From assembly GCF_001189515.2 (NCBI RefSeq), contig NZ_CP012069.2:248001-312000 (forward strand): DNA of 64,000 bases, in the 5' to 3' direction. The translations under genes and the position numbers were made by a program. Shown here one piece after another: positions 44,789 to 53,840 of the stretch. Source of the DNA: Olsenella sp. oral taxon 807 (GTDB lineage Bacteria; Actinomycetota; Coriobacteriia; Coriobacteriales; Atopobiaceae). Numbering within the stretch: position 1 is the first letter of the stretch; each line of letters starts with the position of its first letter. The notes beneath the pieces are model-generated. The model had not been told where the DNA came from. It was given only the letters and a program-made list of their open reading frames with translations, and made no database searches.

Positions 44789-47140
44789 GTGGCCGCAATG
44801 TTGAAGCGACTCCCCAGATGTCCAAGCAAACATGTCCTGCTCAGCTTCCTGCTTATTGTTGGGGCGCTTGTCTGTTGCCTCATACCAGGCGTGGCGCGTG
44901 CCGACACGGTGACAAAGGTCGATAACCTACTTGACCACATTGGCGGTGATGTCTATATCACAAAGGAGCCAAGCGCCAAGCCAGGTGCCGAGCAGGGCCA
45001 GTACTGGTCGGAGGGTCAATGGAAGAACGTTAGCGATGTCCCGAAGGACGGTAGTTCGCGTGCTATGGAGAATGGATGGCAAATATACTGGTGGAAAGGC
45101 AAGTGGGGTGGATGCTACGCAGTCTGGCGCTATACGACCGGACCGGACACCCTGTCGGAGAACGCCAAAGCATTTCCTGGCTTTAAATTTAGATTCAATG
45201 ACATAGGCTACACGAGCACGGGGGAACGAATTGACTGGATTATTGAGTTTACGCAGGTAAATGCATGGAAATGGAACAGGCATCATGTGGGTTGGTTTAC
45301 CCCGTTTGAGATAACGACTAATTTTGGCATCCAGTTGGCTGCTGAGGCTTATGAAGGAGATCTAAAGGCAAAACCGCAGATACCACCAGACCGTGTTGGG
45401 GTTGAGAGTACATATAGGACTCGCGTCGTGAAGCACGGCACAGAAGATCTCATTGATCCAAACAGTGAGGTTGACACGCTGTACTGGGACATCGATCAGC
45501 CGGCTGACTGGAACGAAGTAACCAACGCTACAAATTACACAAGTGATTGGCGCGAGAGCATATGGAAGGTGAGCGGCTACAAGGACGAGGCGCTCATACG
45601 TAAGGATGCAATCCCAAACTGGCTTGAGGTCAAGCCGGACGGGAGGGGCTTTCTCTCGAAGCAGAATGATGGTACGCAAAACGCACGGGATAGTCGTAGC
45701 GAAGTCGTCATGAAGTCAGCTCCGGAGTTTATGACCAAATGGCGTGGGTGGTCCTGCTCAACAGCTATGGGCTTTGACACGGTCGTACGGGCCTACCCAA
45801 AGTGGTCCGATCCGGTGAAGGATCCCCCGACGCAGGTCAAGAACCGCGGTGAGGTCGCGGAGTTCAACGTCAAGCAGACCTTCCCCTTTGTGGTGGAGGC
45901 CAACAAGGCGAAGTCCATTGTGATGACCGACACGCTCGACCCGGCCCTTGACGCCTCGAAGGCAGAGGTCAAGGTCTACAAGGGTGGCACTGACGTCACG
46001 AGCAACTGGACGATCAGCGTCTCTGGCCAGACCGTGACCGCGACGGCAAAGAACACGGGGCACGGCCATGTTGAGGGCGAGCACACGTTCAAGATACGCG
46101 TGCCGGTCTCAGAGACCGCCGATCTCTCCTCCTACGAGCAGCAGGACGACCAGGGCAACAAGTTCTGGAAGGTCCCGAACCAGGCGTCCATCGCCATAAA
46201 CGAAGAGTCCAAGCCAACCAACACGGTGCACGTCCTTGTGCCCTATGAGGCAACGGGTTCTGCCCAGCTCAAGGCCACGAAGCGGCTTGATGGAGGCCAG
46301 CTCAAGGACGGGCAGTTCACGTTCCGCCTGAAGGACGAGCAGGGCAGCGAGCTCGACGTCAAGACGAACGACGCCGACGGCAACGTCACGTTCAGGGCGC
46401 TCGACTACACGCTGGCCGACGTCGGAAAGACCTTCACCTACACCATCACCGAGGACGGTGGCGCAGAGTCGGGCTATACCTATGACACGCATTCCGAGAC
46501 CGTGACCGTCAAGGTGGAGGACGCGGGCCAGGGCAAGCTTAACGTGGTCGTGACCTATGATGCGGACGGTGCGGCGTTCGTGAACAGTTATGCCCCAAAG
46601 GTTCCGCTTGCCGTCCTCAAACAGAACAGCGACTCTCATGCTCCCTTGGGAGGTGCTCAGTTTACCCTCTACCTAGATGACGGCGACGGGTCCTTTACGA
46701 GTGCGGATCAACCTGCCGTGACCTACAGCGACGAGGCTCTGCAACATCCCATCGCAGGCTCGGTGGTGACTACGGGTCTCTTGGATGGAAAGGCTATCTA
46801 CTACGGACTTGAGAGGGAAAAGACGTACTGGCTCAAGGAGACGGGCGCGCCGCTCGGCTTCAATCTCGACTCGCAGGCCCATGAGATCATCGTCGGGTCG
46901 GATGGGGTCATCAGCACCCGCGACAGCAACGGGGTTGTTGCGCCGCTTTCGACCCCCGACGGCGTCTCGACCATAACGATCGTGGATGTCCCCATCCCCA
47001 TCCTTCCCGGCACGGCAGGCGCGGGTATTACGGGTATCCTGCTCGTGGGTGCGATCTTGGCTCTTGGGGGAGGTGGTCGTGCTCTCTATATCAAGAAACG
47101 CAATGGATACATGTATAGGCATAATGGATACTATAGGTAG
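44789..47140 (+). CDS. sortase-anchored pilin/adhesin 2, LPGTAG signal
   Basis: This 783-residue paralog of the protein at 40416 has the same order: signal peptide (ending PGVARA near residue 38), N-terminal domain opening with VDNLLDHIGGDVYI, TDTLDPALDASKA domain, FctA-type isopeptide domain (ATKRLDGGQLKDGQFTFRLK), Cna-B domain with LKETGAPLGFNL E-box, LPGTAG, membrane helix and a basic Tyr-rich tail. The C-terminal half is strongly similar to pilin 1 and the N-terminal half is much more diverged, as expected for a tip or ligand-binding face. GTG 44789 is chosen because AAAGGA lies 6 bases upstream. It is the first gene of the pilin 2-pilin 3-sortase run. Confidence 0.86.
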   Translation: MAAMLKRLPRCPSKHVLLSFLLIVGALVCCLIPGVARADTVTKVDNLLDHIGGDVYITKEPSAKPGAEQGQYWSEGQWKNVSDVPKDGSSRAMENGWQIYWWKGKWGGCYAVWRYTTGPDTLSENAKAFPGFKFRFNDIGYTSTGERIDWIIEFTQVNAWKWNRHHVGWFTPFEITTNFGIQLAAEAYEGDLKAKPQIPPDRVGVESTYRTRVVKHGTEDLIDPNSEVDTLYWDIDQPADWNEVTNATNYTSDWRESIWKVSGYKDEALIRKDAIPNWLEVKPDGRGFLSKQNDGTQNARDSRSEVVMKSAPEFMTKWRGWSCSTAMGFDTVVRAYPKWSDPVKDPPTQVKNRGEVAEFNVKQTFPFVVEANKAKSIVMTDTLDPALDASKAEVKVYKGGTDVTSNWTISVSGQTVTATAKNTGHGHVEGEHTFKIRVPVSETADLSSYEQQDDQGNKFWKVPNQASIAINEESKPTNTVHVLVPYEATGSAQLKATKRLDGGQLKDGQFTFRLKDEQGSELDVKTNDADGNVTFRALDYTLADVGKTFTYTITEDGGAESGYTYDTHSETVTVKVEDAGQGKLNVVVTYDADGAAFVNSYAPKVPLAVLKQNSDSHAPLGGAQFTLYLDDGDGSFTSADQPAVTYSDEALQHPIAGSVVTTGLLDGKAIYYGLEREKTYWLKETGAPLGFNLDSQAHEIIVGSDGVISTRDSNGVVAPLSTPDGVSTITIVDVPIPILPGTAGAGITGILLVGAILALGGGGRALYIKKRNGYMYRHNGYYR

Positions 47141-47295
47141 TCGGGCATTGCCCCGGCGTCACGTAAGGAGGTGGTGCCATAGGACGCAGAGTCCGTAACA
47201 GGGGACTTACCCTGGTCGGTTCGCCGAGACAGGCACGTGCGGGCTGTTCAGGTAAGTGCAGTGCGACAACAATAACAGAGCGAAAGGAATCACAC

Positions 47296-48729
47296 ATGAA
47301 CGGAAAACCGATGGCAATACGCAGCAGGTTGGGTACCCTGCTTGCGTCCATTGCCCTGGCGGCGTCTTTGGCGCCCACGGTGGCTCTCGCTGACCCGACT
47401 AGCCCCACGGATGTCGCGGACAGCAAGGTGACCATTACCGACCTAGTAGACGGTGATGTGGTCAGTGCGTACCAGATAGCTGATGCCGATATTGATGCAA
47501 CAGGCAACCTGACATACAAGATGGCCAACAATTTGCCTGCAGACTACAACGAGATTGGCAAGTTCGGGGCGATCGCATCGGACGGCACCACTTTCGTGCA
47601 GAACTCTGAGATACAGAAGGTGGCATCGGCGGTAGCAAAGTCGTTCTCCGATGCGAGCGTCGCTGCGAAGGCGACCGCGACCGCAGCAAATAAGTCGGCT
47701 GATCTCACCCTTGGCAGTGGCTACTACCTGATTCGTGTCACGAGCACGAGCGGCACGGCGCGGGTCTACCAGAACATGATCATCGACGTGAGTCCCGTGG
47801 TCAAGGACGGAAAGTATGAACCTCATGCTGACCAGTCCCTTGCAGTCAAGAAGACCGATGTGGGTCTCACGAAGACGGTCGTGAACGAGCAAGACAAAAA
47901 GACTGATGGATATAGCGTGGGCGACTCTGTGCCCTTCACGGTAAAGACCGCCATCCCCAGTTACCCGGCAGACTCCAAGGACGCCACGTTCGTGATCACC
48001 GATACGCCCACGAATGGCCTTGAGATTGACCCTACGTCCATCATGATCAACGGAACGCCTGCGGCGAGTGGTTCTGACTACACGATTACGGCCGCTGCGA
48101 CCGGCTACACTATCACCTTTAAGAAGGACTATGTCCTCTCACGTTTCGGCCTACCTATCGTGGTGACATATAAGGCAAAGGTTACCTCAGATGCTTTCTC
48201 GAAGGCTGGAAGCGTGACGGGGAACACCGCAAAGGTGACGTTCAATCCGAACCCCTATACAAGTGACACTGCCGAGCCGAGTGACAAGACTGAGGTCAAG
48301 ACCTATGGCTATGTGTTCAAGAAGGTTGATCCACAGGGCCAGCCATTGCCTAAGGCCGTCTTCACTCTCACGCTCGCGAATGGCACGGTGCTCACCTCGG
48401 AGTCTGACCAGCAGGGCTACGTGTACTTTAGTGGCCTTGCAGCCGGTAGCTATACCGTCTCCGAGACCGGCGTTCCCGCAGGGTATCAGAAGGCTCCCGA
48501 CCAGAAATTTGAGCTCAATGAGGGCGCTTGCAAGGGGGATAATCCTGCGACGGCGGACGTAGAGGACAACTATCTCGTTTCAACCGTTGACGTCATGGAT
48601 CCCATTCAGGCTGCGTTGCCCGCCGCAGGTGGTCCCGGCACTTTGATCATCACCGCCGCCGGTGTCATCCTGCTTGCGGTTGGTGGCGTTGTGCTCGTCC
48701 GCACCCAGGGTAAGAAGAACGCCGAGTAG
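47296..48729 (+). CDS. major pilin backbone (SpaH/EbpB-like), LPAAGG signal
   Basis: This 477-residue secreted protein has a signal peptide ending PTVALA near residue 32. The fimbrial isopeptide-forming domain has KTAIPSYPADSKDATFVITD near 218, where pilin-motif lysines normally lie. A Cna-B domain follows with YVFKKVDPQGQPLPKAVF and the E-box TVSETGVPAGYQ near 395. It ends in LPAAGG, a hydrophobic helix and GKKNAE. Size and order fit the shaft subunit that a class C sortase polymerises. ATG 47296 follows AAAGGA, 155 bp after pilin 2. Confidence 0.86.
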   Translation: MNGKPMAIRSRLGTLLASIALAASLAPTVALADPTSPTDVADSKVTITDLVDGDVVSAYQIADADIDATGNLTYKMANNLPADYNEIGKFGAIASDGTTFVQNSEIQKVASAVAKSFSDASVAAKATATAANKSADLTLGSGYYLIRVTSTSGTARVYQNMIIDVSPVVKDGKYEPHADQSLAVKKTDVGLTKTVVNEQDKKTDGYSVGDSVPFTVKTAIPSYPADSKDATFVITDTPTNGLEIDPTSIMINGTPAASGSDYTITAAATGYTITFKKDYVLSRFGLPIVVTYKAKVTSDAFSKAGSVTGNTAKVTFNPNPYTSDTAEPSDKTEVKTYGYVFKKVDPQGQPLPKAVFTLTLANGTVLTSESDQQGYVYFSGLAAGSYTVSETGVPAGYQKAPDQKFELNEGACKGDNPATADVEDNYLVSTVDVMDPIQAALPAAGGPGTLIITAAGVILLAVGGVVLVRTQGKKNAE

Positions 48730-48779
48730 ATGTAACGGTTCTCTTGGACTTTGGAAGCGAGGATAGGCGCATTCGCGCC

Positions 48780-49706
48780 ATGTTGGTGGGAGGGGGCCTG
48801 TACCCTCCCACCTCCTTCTATCACAGGGAGAGGAAAAGGCGTTCCCGTATTCAGGTAGCGATCGCCGTTTTCGTCTTACTTGCGGGCATTTTTCTTATCT
48901 GCTATCCGTTTGTAAGTAACGTTCTGAATCAGCTCGAGCAGGACAAGGTCAGCGTCACTCAGCAGCAGGTGGTAGAACAGCTTGAGCCAGAGGACCTGTC
49001 TGCCCAGAAGCAAGCTGCCCTCGATTACAATGCGCGCCTCTTTGCAGGTAGCGTCAGGGTGGTCGATCCGTTTGACACGGGAGATTACGTACCAGGTAAC
49101 GCTGAGTATGAGCAGATGCTCAACTTGGCGGGAGACGGTGTGATGGGACGGTTGGTGATCCCCAAGATAGAGGTTGACCTCCCCATCTATCACTACACGA
49201 ACGACGCGGCGCTAGGCCATGGCGTCGGTCATGTCGTGCAGACCTCCCTGCCCATAGGTGGAGCGTCATCGCATTGCGTCCTCGCGGGGCACACGGGTCT
49301 TCCGACAGCGCGAATCTTTGAGCAGCTTGACAGGCTCACCGTTGGTGACTGGTTTGTCATACAGGTCCTTGGCGAGAATCACGCATACAGGGTGATCAAG
49401 ACTGAGGTCGTTCTGCCCGAGGAGGTATCCAGCCTTGCCATCGAGCCTGACAGGGATCTTGTCACGCTGGTCACCTGCACTCCCTATGGGGTGAACTCGC
49501 ATCGTTTGCTCGTGCACGCGGAGCGCTGCGAGGTTCCGAGCGAGTGGGATAATGGGAGCGAGACCGTCGTGCGCTCGGTGAGTCCCCTCGCTACTCCTGG
49601 GCTACCCATTTGGGTCTGGTCGCTCGCCGGCGCTGGGGTCGCCCTCGTGATCGTGGTTGTGGCCCTCATTGTTCAGTGGAGGAGACGACGTGGTTATGGG
49701 CGCTAA
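48780..49706 (+). CDS. class C (pilin-polymerising) sortase 1
   Basis: This 308-residue membrane transpeptidase joins pilin subunits by isopeptide bonds. It has an N-terminal helix (AIAVFVLLAGIFLICYPFV), the lid motif RVVDPFDTG, catalytic H171 in AGHTGL, C233 in LVTCTPYG, R242 in NSHRLLV, and a C-terminal membrane helix, all class C features. ATG 48780 is chosen; an in-frame TTG at 48744 is possible. Its last 17 bases overlap the second sortase. Confidence 0.9.
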   Translation: MLVGGGLYPPTSFYHRERKRRSRIQVAIAVFVLLAGIFLICYPFVSNVLNQLEQDKVSVTQQQVVEQLEPEDLSAQKQAALDYNARLFAGSVRVVDPFDTGDYVPGNAEYEQMLNLAGDGVMGRLVIPKIEVDLPIYHYTNDAALGHGVGHVVQTSLPIGGASSHCVLAGHTGLPTARIFEQLDRLTVGDWFVIQVLGENHAYRVIKTEVVLPEEVSSLAIEPDRDLVTLVTCTPYGVNSHRLLVHAERCEVPSEWDNGSETVVRSVSPLATPGLPIWVWSLAGAGVALVIVVVALIVQWRRRRGYGR

Positions 49707-50826
49707 TGCGAGGCGGAATATGACAGCGGGCGCTAATGCGAGGCGAGGCTCGGTGCGTGTTGTTGTAGGATCTATTATGTTTCTGGTCGGTGCGCTTATC
49801 TTCATTTTGCCTGGGCTTACGACCTTGCAATCTCAAGAGAAATACGATCGCGAGCTGACGCGCTTCTATGCCGATGTCTCTTCTGATACCAAAGCTCCCG
49901 CCGACGCCAGTGCCCCCGTTGCAACCGGCGGCACTCCTCCTGCCGATACCAGTGCCCCCGCGACCGGCGGCACTCCTCCTGCCGATACCAGTGCCCCCGC
50001 TGCGACCGACGGCACTCACCCCGCTGATGGAGGGACATCCTTTGATGCGGCCTACCAGTTCCTGTTGGCCTACAACGAGAGGGTCATCGCTGGGACTGCT
50101 GGTGTCGTGAATGATCCGTGGGGTATCGGGAGCAATGAGGATGCGTTCAAAGGTGTGGGTCTCGATAATGCGGTCGTGGGTGTGCTGCGCGTGCCGCGCT
50201 TGAATGTCGAGGCCCCCCTGCTCCTCGGGGCGTCGAACGACCATTTGGCTCGCGGGGCATGCATCATCTCTGGAACCTCTGCCCCTTTGGGGCAGGAGAG
50301 CTCGAACGTCGCGATAGCGGGACATCGGGGAGATATCTTCAGAGATATTGAGGACATACAGCTGGGAGACACTCTCACCATCGAGACAAGGTGGGGCACC
50401 TTAGAGTATCGAGCGGTGGAGTTTCGCGCCATCGCTCCGGATGACACCGCCGCCGTGGGAGTACAGCCACATCGCGACCTGGTGACGCTCCTCTCCTGTC
50501 ATCCCTATGGCATCAGTGACCAGCGCTACCTTGCAATTTTCGAGCGCTCTTACGCCGATGAGGGGACGACGACGCCCTCTAACTTTAACTTTAACGCCGT
50601 TGACACCTTCAGTCCCATGGCGGCGCTTTCCAAGGCGCTCATGCACTGCGACTCGCCCCAGCTGTATGTGGAGCGTTGGCTTAGGGTGGTAGGTTCCGTT
50701 CTTCTCGTGCTTGTTCCCCTTGGCTCTTGCGTGCATCTGGTGCTGCCCATGTTCCAAGAGGGTGGTGTCTTTCGGGGACGGGGGAGGCATATGAGAAATC
50801 GCACGTATGGTAAAGGGCGAGGTTGA
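49690..50826 (+). CDS. class C-like sortase 2 with Pro/Thr/Ala repeat linker
   Basis: This 378-residue protein has an N-terminal membrane helix (VVVGSIMFLVGALIFILPGL), then about 45 residues of tandem Pro/Ala/Thr/Gly repeats (three copies around GGTPPADTSAPA) not found in sortase 1. The catalytic domain follows: lid-like VNDPWGIG, H212 in AGHRGDIF, C270 in LSCHPYG and R279 in DQRYLAI. It ends in a second helix and a basic tail. GTG 49690 has AGGAG at good spacing; ATG 49696 is the alternative. It may anchor the finished pilus or handle the other LPxTA substrates. Confidence 0.86.
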   Translation: MVMGANARRNMTAGANARRGSVRVVVGSIMFLVGALIFILPGLTTLQSQEKYDRELTRFYADVSSDTKAPADASAPVATGGTPPADTSAPATGGTPPADTSAPAATDGTHPADGGTSFDAAYQFLLAYNERVIAGTAGVVNDPWGIGSNEDAFKGVGLDNAVVGVLRVPRLNVEAPLLLGASNDHLARGACIISGTSAPLGQESSNVAIAGHRGDIFRDIEDIQLGDTLTIETRWGTLEYRAVEFRAIAPDDTAAVGVQPHRDLVTLLSCHPYGISDQRYLAIFERSYADEGTTTPSNFNFNAVDTFSPMAALSKALMHCDSPQLYVERWLRVVGSVLLVLVPLGSCVHLVLPMFQEGGVFRGRGRHMRNRTYGKGRG

Positions 50827-50935
50827 TCCTTGCATAGTACAGCGGCGGCGATGGAATGCAAGGTTGTGTCCCTCTCCGCTGCTTCGTCCTTTGGGACTGC
50901 GGTAGGAATCCTAGACCCGAGACCTGCTGAGCCAT

Positions 50936-51410
50936 CTTACGGAAAAGCACATTCCACAACCCATCGGTTGGACAGACTGCGCTTTTCCGTGAGGGGTCAC
51001 ACGCAGAATGCGCTTTTCCGTGACCCGCAGGAGCCAGAATGCGCTTTTCCGTGAGGAGGCTCGACGTTTGCCCAGGTGAGGAAAAGCACATTCTACGGAA
51101 AAGCGCATTCTGGCTACAGTCCTTCACCAAAAAGTGCACTTTGTGATTGTGACATCACGCAAAGGTGCACTCTGGCTACGTCCCTTACGAAAAAGTGCGC
51201 TCTGTATGTGCGCTGGGGCATAGAATGCGTCTTTACGTAAGTGGTGGGTCTCAGAATGCGCTTTTCCGTGAGGGGTCACACGCAGAATGCGCTTTTCCGT
51301 GAGGTGGCTCGACGTTTGCCCAGGTAAGGAAAAGCGCATTTTATGGAAAAGCGCATTCTACGATTGCTGTGACACCAAAAAGCGCATTCTGTGCGTCTCT
51401 TACGGCAAGT
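50936..51410. repeat. inverted-unit repeat array, family D, locus 2 (475 bp, two cores)
   Basis: It has the same design as locus 1 but cores read on the plus strand: core a 51036-51111, core b 51284-51359. Each core reads unit, then GTGAGG, GGCTCGACGTTTGCCCAGGT, GAGG and a unit doublet. The spacer GAGGGGTCACACGC before a unit occurs twice here and once in locus 1, so loci share sequence beyond the units. Some units right of core a are decayed. It lies between the second sortase and the Rpn gene. Confidence 0.9.
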
Positions 51411-51745
51411 CGCACGTTTCGCAATCATTCCGCTGTCAAACTTACTGTCATGCCTTCATGCGTGCAGCTTGGCAGGCATGACTTCCTAGAATCGTATGTC
51501 CCACGCTTCTCGCCCACGGTCGTGAAGATGGATGCGCGCAGGGAGAGTCTGGGATGCTGGGGCAAGTACCACACTGGTTTCTCCCTATGATCAAGGCGTA
51601 GTCGCGAGGCCTTTCGTAGCGTGCCATAGGTGGTGTACCGTCAGGTCATTGGCCCAACTGACGTGTCTGTAGGCACTTTGTTTGATTAAAGGTTTGGAGA
51701 GTGACTTCACACGTTTGAGTTTGTAAGAACATAAGTTCTTATGCT
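51411..51745. other. gene-free stretch between array D2 and the rpn promoter
   Basis: No supported gene. The perfect dyad TAAGAAC-ATAA-GTTCTTA at 51724-51741 sits just upstream of the extended minus-10 at 51747 and could be an operator or early hairpin. Confidence 0.5.
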
Positions 51746-51746
51746 G

Positions 51747-51755
51747 TGCTATGAT
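51747..51755 (+). promoter_or_regulatory. extended minus-10 promoter element for the Rpn-type gene
   Basis: TG-C-TATGAT lies 46 bp upstream of the start codon, immediately after the TAAGAAC dyad. Confidence 0.5.
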
Positions 51756-51800
51756 AAAGGGTAAGACACGGCGGGGGACGAGTGGAGGGGCGGTGGCCGG

Positions 51801-52592
51801 ATGGCGCAGGCGAGACGGGACATGGGCGGGCTGAGGCCCATAGACGACCTGATGTTTCGGGTGATGGCGAGGGACAAGGCCTTCTGCGGGGAGCTCCTGA
51901 GGGTGCTGCTCCAGGACAAGGGGCTCACGGTCGTGGAGTGCGAGCCGCAGTCCACCGTCACGAACCCCCACGGCCGCTCCGTGGTCCTCGACGCCCTCTG
52001 CGAGCTCTCGGGCGGCAGGTTCGTGGACGTGGAGGTGCAGCGCACCGACAGGGACGACCTCCAGAGGAGGGCGCGCTACCACGCCTCGCTCGTGACGGCG
52101 GACAGGACGAGGCCGGGCGGGCGCTTCGCCGACGTCCCGGACGTCTGCGTCGCGTTCGTCTGCGAGTTCGACCCCCTCGGGGAGGGCAGGTCGCTGTATC
52201 ATGTGGACAGGGTCGTGAGGGAGAGCGGGCGGACGCTCGAGAACGGCCTCTCGGAGGTGTACGTGAACGCCCTGGCGAGGGACGGCACGGACGTCTCCGC
52301 CCTCATGAGGGTGTTCACGGAGGCCGAGGCGTACGACGAGGGGCGCTTCCCGGAGACGTCCAGGGTGAAGAGAAGGCTCAGGGAGACGGAGGAGGGGCGA
52401 AAGGACATGGGCAGCGTCATAGAGGAGATCCGCGCGGAGTGCATCGCGGAGGGCAAGGCCGAGGGGAGGCTCGAGATGCTCGAGGCGCTCGGCCGGCTCG
52501 TGCGCGACGGGCTCGTGAGCGTGCAGGACGCCGCCGCATCGGCGGGGGTGGACGCCGACGAGATCAGGCGCACGCTCGCTGCGGAGGGGTGA
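51801..52592 (+). CDS. Rpn-type PD-(D/E)XK nuclease / putative transposase
   Basis: This 263-residue protein opens with PIDDLMFRVMARDKAF, the typical start of the Rpn/PDDEXK_2 family. Metal-site residues D64 (VVLDALCEL) and E78-x-Q80 (VDVEVQR) are present. The C-terminal third (EEGRKDMGSVIEEI, then an EG-rich helix and RLVRDGLVSVQDAAASAG) is the variable regulatory end. Family members promote RecA-independent recombination in E. coli, and some act in phage defence with a small C-terminal protein as inhibitor. ATG 51801 has GGAGGGG upstream. Two partial copies of its 3' end follow. GC content is even higher than in its neighbours. Confidence 0.86.
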   Translation: MAQARRDMGGLRPIDDLMFRVMARDKAFCGELLRVLLQDKGLTVVECEPQSTVTNPHGRSVVLDALCELSGGRFVDVEVQRTDRDDLQRRARYHASLVTADRTRPGGRFADVPDVCVAFVCEFDPLGEGRSLYHVDRVVRESGRTLENGLSEVYVNALARDGTDVSALMRVFTEAEAYDEGRFPETSRVKRRLRETEEGRKDMGSVIEEIRAECIAEGKAEGRLEMLEALGRLVRDGLVSVQDAAASAGVDADEIRRTLAAEG

Positions 52593-52680
52593 GGCCGGCC
52601 GCAGGGGGTGACGCGCCCCGCCCGCCGGCGGCCGGAGGCTGTCGGGGCCCGCACGAGCGCGCCGTGTGGCCCCCGCCCTC

Positions 52681-52983
52681 ATGAGGGTGCTCACGGAGGT
52701 GGAGGCGTACGACGAGGGGCGCTTCCCGGAGACCTCGAGGGTGAAGAGAAGGCTCAGGGAGACGGAGGAGGGGCGAAAGGACATGGGCAGCGTCATAGAG
52801 GAGATTCGAGAGGAGATCCGCGCGGAGTGCATCGCGGAGGGCGAGGCGAGAGGCGAGGCGAGAGGGACGCTCAAGACGCTCGTCCGGCTCGTGCGCGACG
52901 GGCTCGTGAGCGTGCAGGACGCCGCCGCATCGGCGGGGGTGGACGCCGACGAGATCAGGCGCACGCTCGCTGCGGAGGGATGA
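52681..52983 (+). CDS. free-standing copy of the Rpn C-terminal domain
   Basis: About 100 residues starting MRVLTEVEAYDEG are almost identical to the last 96 of the Rpn protein (internal Met at 52305), with a short EEIRE and ARGEARG expansion in the Glu/Gly/Arg helix. The nuclease domain is absent. An in-frame GTG at 52666 would add five residues. The duplicated segment starts exactly at the CCGCCCTCATGAGGGTG context and includes about 60 bp after the stop. In E. coli, small C-terminal Rpn proteins made from internal starts bind and restrain the full nuclease, so an antitoxin role is plausible. It could also be a non-expressed duplication. Confidence 0.6.
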   Translation: MRVLTEVEAYDEGRFPETSRVKRRLRETEEGRKDMGSVIEEIREEIRAECIAEGEARGEARGTLKTLVRLVRDGLVSVQDAAASAGVDADEIRRTLAAEG

Positions 52984-53044
52984 GGCCGGCCGCAGGGGGT
53001 GACGTGTCCCGCCCGCCGACGGCTGTCGGGACCTCGGTAGGGCC

Positions 53045-53137
53045 CGTCCGGCTCGTGCGCGCCGGGCTCGTGGACGCGCGCCGCTGCGGCCTTGCTGGAG
53101 ATAGACCCTGACGAGGCCGAGCGCATGCTTGTGTAGG
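53045..53137 (+). pseudogene. third, decayed copy of the Rpn 3' end
   Basis: The sequence reading GTCCGGCTCGTGCGCGCCGG and onward resembles the last 30 codons of the two copies upstream, but with indels and no start. It shows that the 3' end has been copied at least twice in tandem. Confidence 0.65.
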
Positions 53138-53174
53138 GGCCGGCGCGCACCGCGTCCACCTCTGGGAGGGGCGC

Positions 53175-53840
53175 ATGAGACGGACAAAGGAAGAGAGTGC
53201 CGACACGAGGCGCGCCCTCATCGCTGCGGCGACGCTGGAGTTTGCCGAGCGCGGCTACCAGGGAGCGTCGCTGCGCAGCATCTGCGCGGCGGCCCACGTG
53301 ACGACGGGCGCCCTCTACTTCCTATTTGCGGGCAAGGGGGAGCTCTTTGAGCGCACGGTCGGTCCTACCTTCGACCAGGTGGAGCTGTCCTTGCGCGCCC
53401 ACTACCGGCGTGAGCGCGCCCACTTGGGGGATGGTCAGCTGCGTGACCTTCCGGAGGGCGAGGACCTCGCCGCCGGGCTCGACATATACGACATCTGCGC
53501 GAGACGACCCCAGGTCGTCGATGCCGTGCTCGCGAACCGCGAGCACCCCTACGTTCGGGGGAGGTTGGCTGTGCTGACCCAGATGGCATCCGAGCAGGCC
53601 TACCTCACGCTGGGCGAGGATGCGCTCAAGAATACGAGTATGCACGGAATGGATGGGCATACCATCGAGTGGCTCGCGCAACTGCAGATCGACTCCGTTC
53701 TGGGCATTCTGTCAGAGCACCTCTCTCGTCAGGAGTTCATGACGAGGCTGAGTACTGTGGTGCGTTTCCTGCGAGGGGGAGCCATCGCCGTCGTGATGGG
53801 TGAAGACTTGACTGACCTCCTGACAGGCGCTGTCATGTGA
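53175..53840 (+). CDS. TetR family transcriptional regulator
   Basis: This 221-residue protein has an N-terminal helix-turn-helix typical of TetR: RRALIAAATLEFAERGYQGA, SLRSICAAAHVTTGALYFLF and GKGELFERTV (residues 13-62). The C-terminal ligand domain is individual, as usual. GGGAGG lies upstream of the ATG. The ABC exporter genes start 215 bp downstream in the same direction, behind a terminator and a palindrome at 54002, so it probably controls them. Confidence 0.9.
   Translation: MRRTKEESADTRRALIAAATLEFAERGYQGASLRSICAAAHVTTGALYFLFAGKGELFERTVGPTFDQVELSLRAHYRRERAHLGDGQLRDLPEGEDLAAGLDIYDICARRPQVVDAVLANREHPYVRGRLAVLTQMASEQAYLTLGEDALKNTSMHGMDGHTIEWLAQLQIDSVLGILSEHLSRQEFMTRLSTVVRFLRGGAIAVVMGEDLTDLLTGAVM

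Noticed and set aside
51591-53297. 568-codon minus-strand ORF across the Rpn region
   Set aside because: Mirror frame of very GC-rich sequence with no recognisable motif, while the plus frame has the nuclease signature.
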